Shown: positions 39,902 to 49,335 of the stretch, one piece after another
Numbering within the stretch: the first letter of the stretch is position 1
Layout of the letters: the number at the start of each line of letters is the position of its first letter
Origin: an uncultured Bacteroidales bacterium
GTDB taxonomy: Bacteria > Bacteroidota > Bacteroidia > Bacteroidales > Bacteroidaceae
Assembly: GCA_902786925.1 (NCBI GenBank)
Contig: CADAEK010000001.1
Coordinates: 62,001-126,000 of the forward strand
Length of the DNA stretch: 64,000 nt
Reading direction: 5' to 3'
The notes under the pieces: model-generated
Databases searched by the model: none
What the model was told of the DNA's origin: nothing
What the model saw: only the letters and a program-made list of their open reading frames with translations
Program-made: the position numbers and the translations under genes

Positions 39902-41572
39902 ATGACTATCAAACAACTGACTTTAGCTACACTGACACTAGTTGCGGCACACATGTCCGCACAAAATCAGACTTATCAGATTCCCGTTCAAGAGAATGAC
40001 GAGCCCATGGCCACAGGAGCGTTCACACCAGACTGGGAATCATTGAAGACTTACGAAGTGCCCGAATGGTTCCGCGATGCCAAGTTTGGCATCTGGGCAC
40101 ACTGGGGGCCACAATGCGTAGAAGGTAGCGGTGACTGGATGGCACGCAAAATGTATATTGAAGGAGATTACCAGTATAAATATCACCGTGAGCACTATGG
40201 GCATCCCTCGGAAGTAGGCTTCAAGGACATACTGCCCCTTTTCAAGGCCGAGAACTGGACACCCGACGAACTCGTAAAGTTTTACAAGGAAGAATGTGGC
40301 GCTCAATACTTCTTCGCCCTTGGTAACCACCACGACAACTTCGACCTTTGGGACAGCCAATATCAAGAGTGGAACTCCAAGAACATTGGCCCAAAGAAAG
40401 ACATACTTGACGGATGGGCTAAAGCTGCGAAAAAAGCAGGACTGCCTTTCGGCATCTCTTTCCATGCCGACCATTCATGGACATGGTACGAGCCCTCACG
40501 CCGCTTCGACCTCAAAGGCGAAAAGCGAGGAGTGAAATACGACGGATGGCTAACCAAGGAAGACGGCTACAAGCTCAATCCTGACGGCACAGAGAAGTGG
40601 TGGAAAGGTCTTGACCCACAGAAACTCTATGCACAAGAGCACGACTTCTCTGACAACACATGGGACAACGGTGCGATTCATCGCCAGTGGGGATGGCAGA
40701 ATGGTGCGAACCTACCTACACAAGAGTTCGTAACCAACTTCTACAACCGCACGCTCGATGCTATCAACCGCTATAACCCAGACCTTATCTACTTCGATGT
40801 GACCGTCCTGCCCTTCTACCCCATTAGCGATGCAGGCATGAAGATAGCAGCCCACATGTACAACCATAGCGCGGCCACACACAAAGGAAAGAACCAAGCC
40901 GTGGTGTTCGGCAAGATACTAGAAGAGGACATGAAGGACGCCCTCGTATGGGATGTCGAGCGCGGTGCGCCAAACAAGATTATGGAGCGTCCTTGGCAGT
41001 GCTGCAACTGCATCGGAGACTGGCACTACAACACAGGCGTCTATGAGCGCAACGGCTACAAGAATGCACACACCATCGCTAAGCTACTCGTTGACATCGT
41101 CAGCAAGAATGGCAACATGCTTCTCTCCGTTCCCCTCCGTGCCGACGGAACTCCAGACGAGAAGGAGCTTGCTATCATGAAAGAGTTTGGCGCATGGATG
41201 AAAATAAATAGCGAAAGCATCGTGAAGACTCGCCCTTGGAAGATTTTCGGTGAAGGCCCCATTGCCAATGCCAACATCAAAATCAACGACCAAGGCTTCA
41301 ACGATGGACAGTACATCAAGGCTGGAGCCGATGAGATACGTTTCAATCAAACAGAGAAATATCTCTACATCACTCCACTTGCCTGGCCGAAGAACCATCA
41401 AGTGACCATCAAAGCACTTGCTGAAGGTTCTGAGCACTTTGCTTCACCCATCAAGAGCATAGAGCTGCTTGGCTATGGCAAAGTGAAGTTCCAGCGCACC
41501 CAAGATGCCCTCACTGTCACACTGCCCCAACCTATCAACAACATCATGCCGGTGTTGAAAATCAAGAAATAG
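39902..41572 (+). CDS. GH29 alpha-L-fucosidase
   Basis: Exported enzyme of 556 residues (signal peptide to about residue 20, HMSA) that should release L-fucose from glycans. The GH29 opening WFRDAKFGIWAHWGPQCVEG is clear, and FALGNHHDNFDLW follows. The expected catalytic nucleophile is Asp299 in PDLIYFD. The C-terminal beta domain is present (TEKYLYITPLAWP). It is the first of three consecutive hydrolase genes in the operon. Confidence 0.94.
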   Translation: MTIKQLTLATLTLVAAHMSAQNQTYQIPVQENDEPMATGAFTPDWESLKTYEVPEWFRDAKFGIWAHWGPQCVEGSGDWMARKMYIEGDYQYKYHREHYGHPSEVGFKDILPLFKAENWTPDELVKFYKEECGAQYFFALGNHHDNFDLWDSQYQEWNSKNIGPKKDILDGWAKAAKKAGLPFGISFHADHSWTWYEPSRRFDLKGEKRGVKYDGWLTKEDGYKLNPDGTEKWWKGLDPQKLYAQEHDFSDNTWDNGAIHRQWGWQNGANLPTQEFVTNFYNRTLDAINRYNPDLIYFDVTVLPFYPISDAGMKIAAHMYNHSAATHKGKNQAVVFGKILEEDMKDALVWDVERGAPNKIMERPWQCCNCIGDWHYNTGVYERNGYKNAHTIAKLLVDIVSKNGNMLLSVPLRADGTPDEKELAIMKEFGAWMKINSESIVKTRPWKIFGEGPIANANIKINDQGFNDGQYIKAGADEIRFNQTEKYLYITPLAWPKNHQVTIKALAEGSEHFASPIKSIELLGYGKVKFQRTQDALTVTLPQPINNIMPVLKIKK

Positions 41573-41633
41573 GGAACGAACCATCATTCCAATTCAGGGG
41601 CATCACAAGAGAACAACGTAACAACTACGAGAT

Positions 41634-44012
41634 ATGAAAAGAATACTGACAACTATGCTGATGGCCGCTGCTGTGACAGCGGCCCATGCACAGGAGAAAC
41701 TGTATCACGACGAGTTTCCCCTCGGTGATGTAACCCTATTGGATGGTCCGTTAAAGAAAGCACGCGACCTAAACATCAAGACTCTGTTGCAATACAATTG
41801 CGACCGCCTTCTGGCTCCCTATCGGAAAGAAGCCGGATTAGAGTCCAAAGCTAAGACGTATCCCAACTGGGACGGACTCGACGGCCATGTAGGAGGTCAT
41901 TATCTGACAGCTATGGCGATGAATGCAGCCACAGGCAATGACGAATGCCGACAGCGCATGGAGTATATGATTAGCGAGCTGCAACTATGCGCAGAGGCCA
42001 ATGCCAAGAACCATCCCGGATGGGGCAAAGGCTATGTGGGCGGCATGCCCAATAGCGACCGCATCTGGAGCAATTTCAAAAAAGGAGATTTCGGTGTGTA
42101 CTTCGGTTCGTGGGCACCATTTTACAATCTGCACAAGATGTATGCTGGTCTGCGCGACGCATGGCTTTACTGCGGCAATGAGCAAGCTAAAACCTTATTT
42201 CTGGGTTTCTGTGACTGGGCTATTGACTTGACAGCGAATCTCAGCGATACACAGATGGAACAGATGCTAGGCAATGAGCATGGTGGCATGAACGAAGTAC
42301 TGGCCGATGCCTATGCCATCACCCAAGACACCAAATATCTCAAGGCTGCCACACGCTTCTCGCACCGTCGACTGCTTACCCCCATGTCGCAACGACAAGA
42401 CTGTCTCGACAATATGCATGCCAACACACAAGTGCCCAAAGTGGTGGGATTTGAACGCATCAGTGAGCTCTCCAATGATGAGAACTATCATGAGGCAGCC
42501 AACTTCTTCTGGGACATTGTCACAGGCGAACGCAGTCTCGCATTTGGCGGCAACTCACGCAGAGAGCACTTTCCCAGCAAGGAGGCATGCACAGACTTCA
42601 TCAACGACATTGACGGTCCTGAGAGCTGTAACACCAACAACATGCTGAAACTGACCGAGGACCTGCACCGCCGTAATCCCGAAGCCCGTTATGCAGACTA
42701 CTACGAACTGGCCACCTTCAACCATATCCTTTCTTCACAACACCCCGAGCACGGAGGCTACGTGTACTTTACGCCTGCTCGTCCACGCCACTACCGCAAC
42801 TATTCCGCTCCCAACGAGGCTATGTGGTGCTGTGTAGGTACAGGCATGGAGAACCATGGCAAATACGGACAGTTCATTTACACGCACATGGGTGATGCCC
42901 TTTACGTGAACCTCTTCGTAGCCTCAGAACTGAACTGGAAAGAGAAGAATATCAGTCTGCGTCAAGAGACCTCTTTCCCATACAGCGAATCCAGCCGTAT
43001 TACCATCACCAGCGGTAAGGGCCAGTTCCCCTTGCTGGTGCGCTATCCCAACTGGGTAAAGCCAGGTGAGTTCGCTGTGACAGTGAACGGCAAGCCCGTA
43101 AGCATTATCAGCGGCCCTTCATCCTACGTCACGATTGACCGCAAGTGGAAGAAAGGCGATGTAGTCAACATCACCTTCCCCATGCACAACAGCATCAAGT
43201 ACCTGCCCAACGTACCGCAGTATATTGCGCTGATGCATGGTCCTATCCTCTTAGGCATGAAGACAGGCACAGAAGATTTGGCGCACCTCGTGGCCGACGA
43301 TAGCCGCTTCGGACAGTATGCTGGCGGCAAGAAGCTTCCCGTCAACAAAGCCCCCATTCTCATCAACGATCATATCGATGAGATAGCCGACCAACTAAGC
43401 CCCATCGCAGGCAAACCCTTGCATTTTACTCTCAACACAAAGATGGAGAATGCAACCTCCAACGAGTTGCAACCCTTCTTCGAAATACATGATTCCCGTT
43501 ACATGATTTACTGGCTTGCCCTCTCCGAAAGCAGCTACAAGAGCTATCTACAGCAACTGGAAAAAGAAGAGCAGGAGCGCCAAGCCCTCGAAGCCCGTAC
43601 CATAGACAAAGTGCAGCCCGGCGAACAGCAACCCGAGACTGACCACCGCATGGAGACCGACCAGTCTCAAACAGGCAACACTAACGACGTATTCTGGCGT
43701 GATGCCAGCAATGGGCACTATTTCAGCTACCTCATGCAGACTGCTGGACGCACCGACCTCTCGCTCCGTCTGAAATTCTGGGGAGTTGGCGAATGGAAGA
43801 GCCATGAGTTCGACGTCTTCATCGACGACCAGTTACTCACCTCCATCAACAATACTGGCAAATACAGAATTTCCGAGTTCAAATACGAGACTTTCAGCAT
43901 CCCTGCAAGCATGCTGAAAGGCAAACAGCAGATTCGAGTAAAGTTCGTAGCAAAGCCACACAAACAAATCGGAGAAATCTATGGCGTACGGTTGGTAAGC
44001 CCTGCAAAATAA
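41634..44012 (+). CDS. GH127-family glycoside hydrolase
   Basis: Exported 792-residue enzyme (signal peptide to HAQ, residue 20) of the beta-L-arabinofuranosidase family (formerly DUF1680). The barrel begins at FPLGDVTLLDGPLKKARDLN. The zinc-site residues known from the family are all visible: Glu330 and Cys332 (ESC) and the Cys399-Cys400 pair (WCCVGTG). Because GH127 includes several specificities, the substrate here is not certain. A C-terminal beta domain (about 690-790, after a Gln/Glu-rich linker) resembles the extra module in many GH127 proteins. Confidence 0.92.
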   Translation: MKRILTTMLMAAAVTAAHAQEKLYHDEFPLGDVTLLDGPLKKARDLNIKTLLQYNCDRLLAPYRKEAGLESKAKTYPNWDGLDGHVGGHYLTAMAMNAATGNDECRQRMEYMISELQLCAEANAKNHPGWGKGYVGGMPNSDRIWSNFKKGDFGVYFGSWAPFYNLHKMYAGLRDAWLYCGNEQAKTLFLGFCDWAIDLTANLSDTQMEQMLGNEHGGMNEVLADAYAITQDTKYLKAATRFSHRRLLTPMSQRQDCLDNMHANTQVPKVVGFERISELSNDENYHEAANFFWDIVTGERSLAFGGNSRREHFPSKEACTDFINDIDGPESCNTNNMLKLTEDLHRRNPEARYADYYELATFNHILSSQHPEHGGYVYFTPARPRHYRNYSAPNEAMWCCVGTGMENHGKYGQFIYTHMGDALYVNLFVASELNWKEKNISLRQETSFPYSESSRITITSGKGQFPLLVRYPNWVKPGEFAVTVNGKPVSIISGPSSYVTIDRKWKKGDVVNITFPMHNSIKYLPNVPQYIALMHGPILLGMKTGTEDLAHLVADDSRFGQYAGGKKLPVNKAPILINDHIDEIADQLSPIAGKPLHFTLNTKMENATSNELQPFFEIHDSRYMIYWLALSESSYKSYLQQLEKEEQERQALEARTIDKVQPGEQQPETDHRMETDQSQTGNTNDVFWRDASNGHYFSYLMQTAGRTDLSLRLKFWGVGEWKSHEFDVFIDDQLLTSINNTGKYRISEFKYETFSIPASMLKGKQQIRVKFVAKPHKQIGEIYGVRLVSPAK

Positions 44013-44126
44013 GGAATGAGTAAATATTTCTCCACGTCATCCAGCTTTTCACTCGAAAGGCTATCACTATGACACCCAAATCTCACCCCACTAATAAAAA
44101 CAGAACACCTAGTACATTGATAATCT

Positions 44127-46469
44127 ATGATTAAAAAAAGCATTATTCTGTTCATGGCCCTCACAACCGCCATGACAATTCAAGCACAGAGAAAAACGTC
44201 GCCTGCTACTCAGACAAACAAAACTCTATTTGACAGCAGCTGGCAGTTCACACAACAAGGGAAAACCATCACAGTCGATTTGCCCCACGATTGGGACATC
44301 TACACTGCATCCGACCCTTCCACAGGAGCCACTGGCACAGGCGGAGGCTGGTTTCAAGGTGGCAAAGGAGAATATAAGAAGGCTTTCAAGACCCCTGCGG
44401 CAGAACTGGTGAAACTCCACTTTGAAGGCGTCTATCAACACGCAGAAGTGTTTATCAACGGGCAGAAGGCAGGACAGCACGCATACGGATACACCCCCTT
44501 CACCATCGATGCCACACCCTATTTGCGCAAGGACAAGCGCCTTAACGAAGTGCTTGTTAAGGTGGATAACAGCCTGCAGCCCAACTGCCGTTGGTACTCT
44601 GGTTCAGGCATCTATCGCCACGTATGGCTCGAGACAATGCCAGCCCTACACATTGCCGAGAACGGTGTATTCGTGACAACCCCAGAAATCTCTGCCGATA
44701 AAGCACAAGTCAAGGTAGAAGTAGCCGTTGCCAACGAGTCCGACCACGACAGAAACGCCACAGTCGTAGTGGGTGGCAGCAAGCTGCAAGTTGCAGTTCC
44801 TGCCCATCAAACCCAAACCGTAACGACAACCTATGACATACAAAGACCCCAATTGTGGTCGCCTGACAACCCATACCTCTACGAGACACGAGTAGAGTTG
44901 AATGAGGCAGGTACCATCACCGACCAGCAACGAGTACGGTTCGGTGTCCGCTCCTTCTCTTTCGATGCACAGCGAGGCTTCCTGCTCAATGGAAAACCAC
45001 TGCCCATCAACGGTGCGTGCGTACACCATGACGACGGCGTGCTCGGAGCCATGGCTTTCGATGCAGCAGAGATACGGAAGGTGCGACAGATGAAAGATGC
45101 AGGTTTCAACCTCATCCGCACCTCACACAACCCCACTACCCGTGCGTTCCTCGACGCTTGTGACTCCATCGGCATGCTCGTTATCGGTGAAGCCTTCGAC
45201 GGTTGGCGTTCTGCCAAGTTGGCTCACGACTATTCCACCGTCATCGACTCATGCTACCGACAGGACCTCCATACAATGGTGCTTCGCGACCGCAACCATC
45301 CCAGCATCATCTCGTGGAGCATCGGTAACGAAGTTATCGAACGTAAGGATATCCGCGTCGTCACCACAGCTCGCTTGATGAAGAAGGCTATCCTTGAGCT
45401 GGACACTACACGTCCCGTCACTGAGGCACTCTGCGCATGGGACCGCGACTGGGAAATCTACGACCCACATGCCGAAGTACTCGACGTAGTAGGCTACAAC
45501 TACATGATTCACAAGCATGCCAGCGACCATGCACGCGACCCTCAGCGCGTCATGTGGCAGACAGAGAGCTATCCTCGCCATGCCTTTGGCAACTGGGCCA
45601 TCGTGCACGACTATCCCTATGTGGTAGGCGACATCGTATGGACAGGTCTCGACTACCTCGGTGAATCAGGCATTGGCCGTTACTACTATGAGGGCGAGCG
45701 CCCTGGAGAATCATACGTTGAAGGCGGACAGCCCGACTGGCATGGAGCCTACTGTGGCGATGTGGACATCACAGGCTGGCGCAAGCCTATCAGCCACTAC
45801 CGCGAGACGCTGTGGAAAGACTCTGCGCCCCTTTACATGGCAGTGAAAGAGCCTGATGGCTATCGAGGCAAGATACACGAAACCTCATGGAGCGTATGGC
45901 CCACATGGGAAAGCTGGAACTGGAAAGGATGGGAAGGCAAGCCCATCGAAGTGGAAGTGTACACAAAGGCGCCAGAAGTGAAGCTCTATCTGAACAACAA
46001 GCTCGTCGGAACAAAAGCTGTTGGCCGCAACACAGAGTTCAAGGCAGTCTTCACTCTGCCTTATGAACCAGGCACCCTGCGTGCTGAAGCTGACGGCAAG
46101 AGCGTCACACTCAGCACAGCAGGAGAACCTGCAAGACTGCGCCTCACAGCCGACCGCTCCACCATCGCTGCAAATGGTCAGGACCTAGCATACATCACCG
46201 TTGAAGTGACAGACAGCGAAGGTCGCCTCTGCCCCGATGCCGCCATTCCATGCGAGGCATTAGTCAATGGACAAGGCAAACTCATGGCCTTTGCCTCAGC
46301 CGACCTTAAAGACCGTGAGCCTTCCACCTCCGCAAGAGTCACCACTTGGAAAGGCCGTGCTCTGTTAGTCGTACGCAGCACAGAGAAAGGTGGACGCATG
46401 CAAGTTGCCATCAAGAGCAGCCTGCCCACCTCTACCCTCACTATCTCTTCTGCCAAGCTCTCCAAATAA
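44127..46469 (+). CDS. GH2 beta-galactosidase-like hydrolase
   Basis: Exported enzyme of 780 residues (signal peptide to about residue 20). A sugar-binding domain (about 25-180) and an Ig-like domain come before the catalytic barrel. The general acid/base is Glu402 in SWSIGNEV and the nucleophile Glu480 in WQTES. A DUF4982-like and a C-terminal Ig-like domain follow. It most resembles Bacteroidales GH2 beta-galactosidases, and together with the fucosidase it may trim fucosylated galactosides such as those on xyloglucan or host glycans. Last gene of the operon; a terminator follows at 46507-46546. Confidence 0.93.
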   Translation: MIKKSIILFMALTTAMTIQAQRKTSPATQTNKTLFDSSWQFTQQGKTITVDLPHDWDIYTASDPSTGATGTGGGWFQGGKGEYKKAFKTPAAELVKLHFEGVYQHAEVFINGQKAGQHAYGYTPFTIDATPYLRKDKRLNEVLVKVDNSLQPNCRWYSGSGIYRHVWLETMPALHIAENGVFVTTPEISADKAQVKVEVAVANESDHDRNATVVVGGSKLQVAVPAHQTQTVTTTYDIQRPQLWSPDNPYLYETRVELNEAGTITDQQRVRFGVRSFSFDAQRGFLLNGKPLPINGACVHHDDGVLGAMAFDAAEIRKVRQMKDAGFNLIRTSHNPTTRAFLDACDSIGMLVIGEAFDGWRSAKLAHDYSTVIDSCYRQDLHTMVLRDRNHPSIISWSIGNEVIERKDIRVVTTARLMKKAILELDTTRPVTEALCAWDRDWEIYDPHAEVLDVVGYNYMIHKHASDHARDPQRVMWQTESYPRHAFGNWAIVHDYPYVVGDIVWTGLDYLGESGIGRYYYEGERPGESYVEGGQPDWHGAYCGDVDITGWRKPISHYRETLWKDSAPLYMAVKEPDGYRGKIHETSWSVWPTWESWNWKGWEGKPIEVEVYTKAPEVKLYLNNKLVGTKAVGRNTEFKAVFTLPYEPGTLRAEADGKSVTLSTAGEPARLRLTADRSTIAANGQDLAYITVEVTDSEGRLCPDAAIPCEALVNGQGKLMAFASADLKDREPSTSARVTTWKGRALLVVRSTEKGGRMQVAIKSSLPTSTLTISSAKLSK

Positions 46470-46506
46470 TTTTTCATAAGAGACGAAACGACATTTCACT
46501 CATGAC

Positions 46507-46546
46507 GGGACTGTGCCGAATCAACGACACAGTCCCTTTCTTTTTC
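46507..46546 (+). terminator. Terminator of the deoxysugar operon
   Basis: Nine-bp stem GGGACTGTG/CACAGTCCC with a 12-base loop, followed by TTTCTTTTTC. Confidence 0.88.
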
Positions 46547-46568
46547 CCCTCTTCCTGCACCACTTTGG

Positions 46569-46633
46569 CGGTGTGAGTCACACCGGCATGGTCGGTCTGA
46601 GTCACACCGCCACCATCGGTGTGACTCAGACCG
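46569..46633 (+). repeat. Triple palindrome array, site B (3 x 17 bp, period 24)
   Basis: Units start at 46569, 46593 and 46617: CGGTGTGAGTCACACCG (perfectly symmetrical around its centre), CGGTCTGAGTCACACCG and CGGTGTGACTCAGACCG. The 7-bp spacers are GCATGGT and CCACCAT. The third unit is identical to units 1 and 2 of site A, 20.6 kb away. The left flank CTCTTCCTGCACCAC and the right flank TTTTGGGGCTGTGGAAG also match site A. Confidence 0.9.
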
Positions 46634-46677
46634 ATTTTGGGGCTGTGGAAGCAAGGGAGAAGGCGGCATATCAACGA

Positions 46678-46711
46678 GCAAGCCCCAACGCACGAATGCA
46701 TTGGGGCTTGC
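46678..46711. terminator. Hairpin after the M13 peptidase gene
   Basis: An 11-bp perfect stem (GCAAGCCCCAA and its complement) 50 bp past the peptidase stop codon. The T-run is poor on the minus strand, so its strength as a terminator is uncertain. Confidence 0.6.
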
Positions 46712-46761
46712 TTGTTATTGAAAGTGGAAGGTGGTTCCTTCCTGTGTAGGAATCGGCTGTA

Positions 46762-48786
46762 TTACCAAATCTTCACACGCTTGTCGGCTGGCACGAACAT
46801 GGGGTCGCTCTCGGTGATGCCGAAAGCATCGTACCATGCATCCACAAGTGGAAGGGCTCCGTTGACACGCCAACGGCCAAGGGAGTGAGGGTCGCTGGTG
46901 GTGAGGTTGCGAATGGCCTCCTCGGTGATGTTGCCTGCCCACACGCCGGCATAGGAGAGGAAGAAGCGCTGCTCTGGTGTGAAGCCGTTCTTCACGGGCA
47001 GTGGATTATCCTTAGTCGCATTCTTGAAGGCGGTATAGGCAAACTTGATGCCACCGTGGTCGCCGAGGTTCTCTCCACAGCAAAGGTCGCCGTTGGCATT
47101 GAGGTCGGGCAACACCTTAATGGCTGAGAAGAAGTCCTTGATGACTTGGGCACGCTCCTTGTACTTGTCTCCATCGCCTTCTGCCCACCAGTCGCGGAAG
47201 TTACCATCCTTGTCGAACTGACGGCCCTGATCGTCGAAGCCATGTGACATCTCGTGACCGATGACTACGCCAATGGCTCCATAGTTGAAGGCATCATCGG
47301 CTTCCATGTCGAAGAAAGGATACTGAAGAATACCTGCAGGGAAGCAGATTTCGTTGGTAGTAGGATTGTAGTAGGCGTTAACGGTCTGTGGATTCATGTA
47401 CCACTCGTCACGGTCAACTGGCTTCTTCCACTTGCGAGCCAACATATCTGCGTGTGCCCACTTGGACACCTCTTTCATGTTCTCATAGAGTGTCTTGGCA
47501 GGGTCGATATCGAGCTTTGAGTAGTCGCGCCACTTGTTGGGATAACCCACTTTGACATAGAAGGCGTCAAGCTTCTCGTGAGCAGCCTTCTTGGTGGACT
47601 CGCTCATCCATTCTTGTGCGTCGATGCGTTCGCCAAGGGCTATCTGCAAGTTCTTGATAAGCTGTTCCATGCGCGCCTTGTTAGCTGGTGGGAAGTACTT
47701 CTCCACGTAGAGCTGACCTACAGCTTCACCGAGGATACTGTTGACCACGCTCACGCTGCGCTTCCAGCGAGGACGGGGCTCTTGTGCTCCGGTCATGATG
47801 CGTCCGTTGAAGTCGAAGAACTCTTCATACACTTTGTCACCCAGCATGGAACCTGCTGCATCGAGCATCTGCCACTGTACCCAGTCCTTGAGTACGGCCA
47901 CAGGAGTGTCAGCCAACACGGCGAGAGCCTCTTTTACGGCTTCGGGCTGAGCTACAGAGAGGGAGTCGATGTCGGTGATGCCCTGCATGTCAAAGTAGGT
48001 CTTCCAGTCAAAACCGGCATATTCCTTGACAAAGTCAGAGAATGACATCTTGTTATAGTTTGAAGCAGGGTCGCGCAGCGCCACATTGTCACGTCCGGCC
48101 TTGGCCATGCGTGTCTCCAGCGACAAGATGTTCTCCATCTTCTGCTGTGCGGCAGCGGGCTTTTCACCGACGAGCTGGAACATCTTGACGATGTGTGCCT
48201 TGTAGGCCTCAAGTATTTTCTTGTTGGCCTCGTCGTCCTTCACGTAGTAATCGCGCTCGATGGAGTATCCGCCCTGAGAAAGCTCCAGCAGATTCTGAGT
48301 GGAGTTCATCATATCGGCGCTGATGTATGAGCCCCACAGTTCGCCAAAGCCCACACCTTCTTGGTTCATCTTGTTCATGAGAGCAATGAGTTCAGGGGTG
48401 CTCTTCACCTTTGCCACACGCTTGAGGTCGGCCAGCACAGGCTTAACGCCATCTTTGTTCTGACGCACAGAGTCCATGCGCAGGGCATATAGGTCGCCTA
48501 TCTTCTGACCCAGGGAGCCACGCTCCTGTGGATGAGCTGCCAATCCTTCAATAATCTCGCGGATGCGCTTCTGATTCTCCTCTGCCACCACATCAAAACT
48601 GCCGAAGCGTGAATATTCGGGCTTGAGAGGATTGTTCGCAATCCAACCGCCACAGGCATACTGATAGAAGTCTGTGCCAGGCTTGGCAGTCGTGTCCATG
48701 TTCTCCAACTTGATACCCATAGTCTGGGCATTCACCATTGTCGATGCTGCCATTGTCATCATCATCAAAAAGTTTTTAGTTTTCAT
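46762..48786 (-). CDS. M13-family (neprilysin-like) metallopeptidase
   Basis: Exported zinc endopeptidase of 674 residues, signal peptide to about residue 21. The HExxH zinc motif is HEMSH at residues 511-515, followed by GFDDQGRQFD as in the family. The third-ligand region reads GENLGDHGG, slightly different from the common ENxAD. The C-terminal end KIW is the usual M13 finish, and the N-terminal helical domain (FYQYACGGWI, FGSFDVVAEENQ) is complete. It degrades peptides in the periplasm or at the surface. Monocistronic, with a promoter box at 48817-48824. Confidence 0.94.
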   Translation of the reverse strand: MKTKNFLMMMTMAASTMVNAQTMGIKLENMDTTAKPGTDFYQYACGGWIANNPLKPEYSRFGSFDVVAEENQKRIREIIEGLAAHPQERGSLGQKIGDLYALRMDSVRQNKDGVKPVLADLKRVAKVKSTPELIALMNKMNQEGVGFGELWGSYISADMMNSTQNLLELSQGGYSIERDYYVKDDEANKKILEAYKAHIVKMFQLVGEKPAAAQQKMENILSLETRMAKAGRDNVALRDPASNYNKMSFSDFVKEYAGFDWKTYFDMQGITDIDSLSVAQPEAVKEALAVLADTPVAVLKDWVQWQMLDAAGSMLGDKVYEEFFDFNGRIMTGAQEPRPRWKRSVSVVNSILGEAVGQLYVEKYFPPANKARMEQLIKNLQIALGERIDAQEWMSESTKKAAHEKLDAFYVKVGYPNKWRDYSKLDIDPAKTLYENMKEVSKWAHADMLARKWKKPVDRDEWYMNPQTVNAYYNPTTNEICFPAGILQYPFFDMEADDAFNYGAIGVVIGHEMSHGFDDQGRQFDKDGNFRDWWAEGDGDKYKERAQVIKDFFSAIKVLPDLNANGDLCCGENLGDHGGIKFAYTAFKNATKDNPLPVKNGFTPEQRFFLSYAGVWAGNITEEAIRNLTTSDPHSLGRWRVNGALPLVDAWYDAFGITESDPMFVPADKRVKIW

Positions 48787-48816
48787 TTATGATTGGTTTT
48801 TGTCTGTATCGAGCCG

Positions 48817-48861
48817 CAAAGGTACGACTTTTTCATGTGAAAGGTGGAATGTGGAATGTGA
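48817..48861 (-). promoter_or_regulatory. -7 box and CT-rich heptamers upstream of the M13 peptidase gene
   Basis: TACCTTTG on the minus strand (48817-48824), preceded on that strand by heptamers of the TTTCACA/TTCCACA type (48834-48861). The arrangement resembles the pectate lyase upstream region. The divergent gap 48787-49111 otherwise contains AT-rich sequence, the next gene's promoter and nothing else I recognise. Confidence 0.55.
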
Positions 48862-49079
48862 AAAATCAATAATGAGCAGACGTGATGCAGATATAAAGCG
48901 AAAGGGGTGAGGTCAAATGTCAAAGGCGAACAGTGGAGACATTGCCCTATATGAAAGCTCTCGAAGAGCATCAATTCAATCACCTAACAACCGGCAACTT
49001 AAGCGTCAGGGCAATTGGAATATGCATTTTTAACATATAAATTATGAATGGTGAATGATGAATTATAAATTAAAACCAT

Positions 49080-49087
49080 TACCTTTG
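49080..49087 (+). promoter_or_regulatory. -7 box of the 65-residue protein gene
   Basis: TACCTTTG, 24 bp before the ATG at 49112; no clear -33 box. Confidence 0.5.
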
Positions 49088-49111
49088 CACCCAAGAATAC
49101 ACAAAACACCT

Positions 49112-49309
49112 ATGACCAAGAAGAAACAAATAGATCAGCTTAACCGTCTCGTCAACCTTATCAGCGATGACTGTGAACTACTTAGCCGCGCCAGCACTTT
49201 CATGCAGAACCTTGTGGACAGCAGGACTGTTGTGAATGGAAAGCAGGACCTCTCTTCTCAACTGAGCGAACAAGCCCAGAAGGATGCCAAGGACGAGCGT
49301 CCTCAATAG
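49112..49309 (+). CDS. Small hypothetical protein
   Basis: A 65-residue cytosolic, helical-looking protein (MTKKKQIDQLNRLVNLISDD followed by a Ser/Gln/Lys-rich tail). No family recognised. Support comes from a promoter box just upstream and the tight spacing (26 bp) to the following amidase gene, with which it probably forms an operon. Confidence 0.6.
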   Translation: MTKKKQIDQLNRLVNLISDDCELLSRASTFMQNLVDSRTVVNGKQDLSSQLSEQAQKDAKDERPQ

Positions 49310-49335
49310 TCTATCTTTTTTGGTTTCTCTACCCT

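Noticed and set aside
33940-46469. Classical polysaccharide utilisation locus
   Set aside because: There are no SusC/SusD-like genes; the cluster is an operon of hydrolases and sugar oxidation with an MFS importer.
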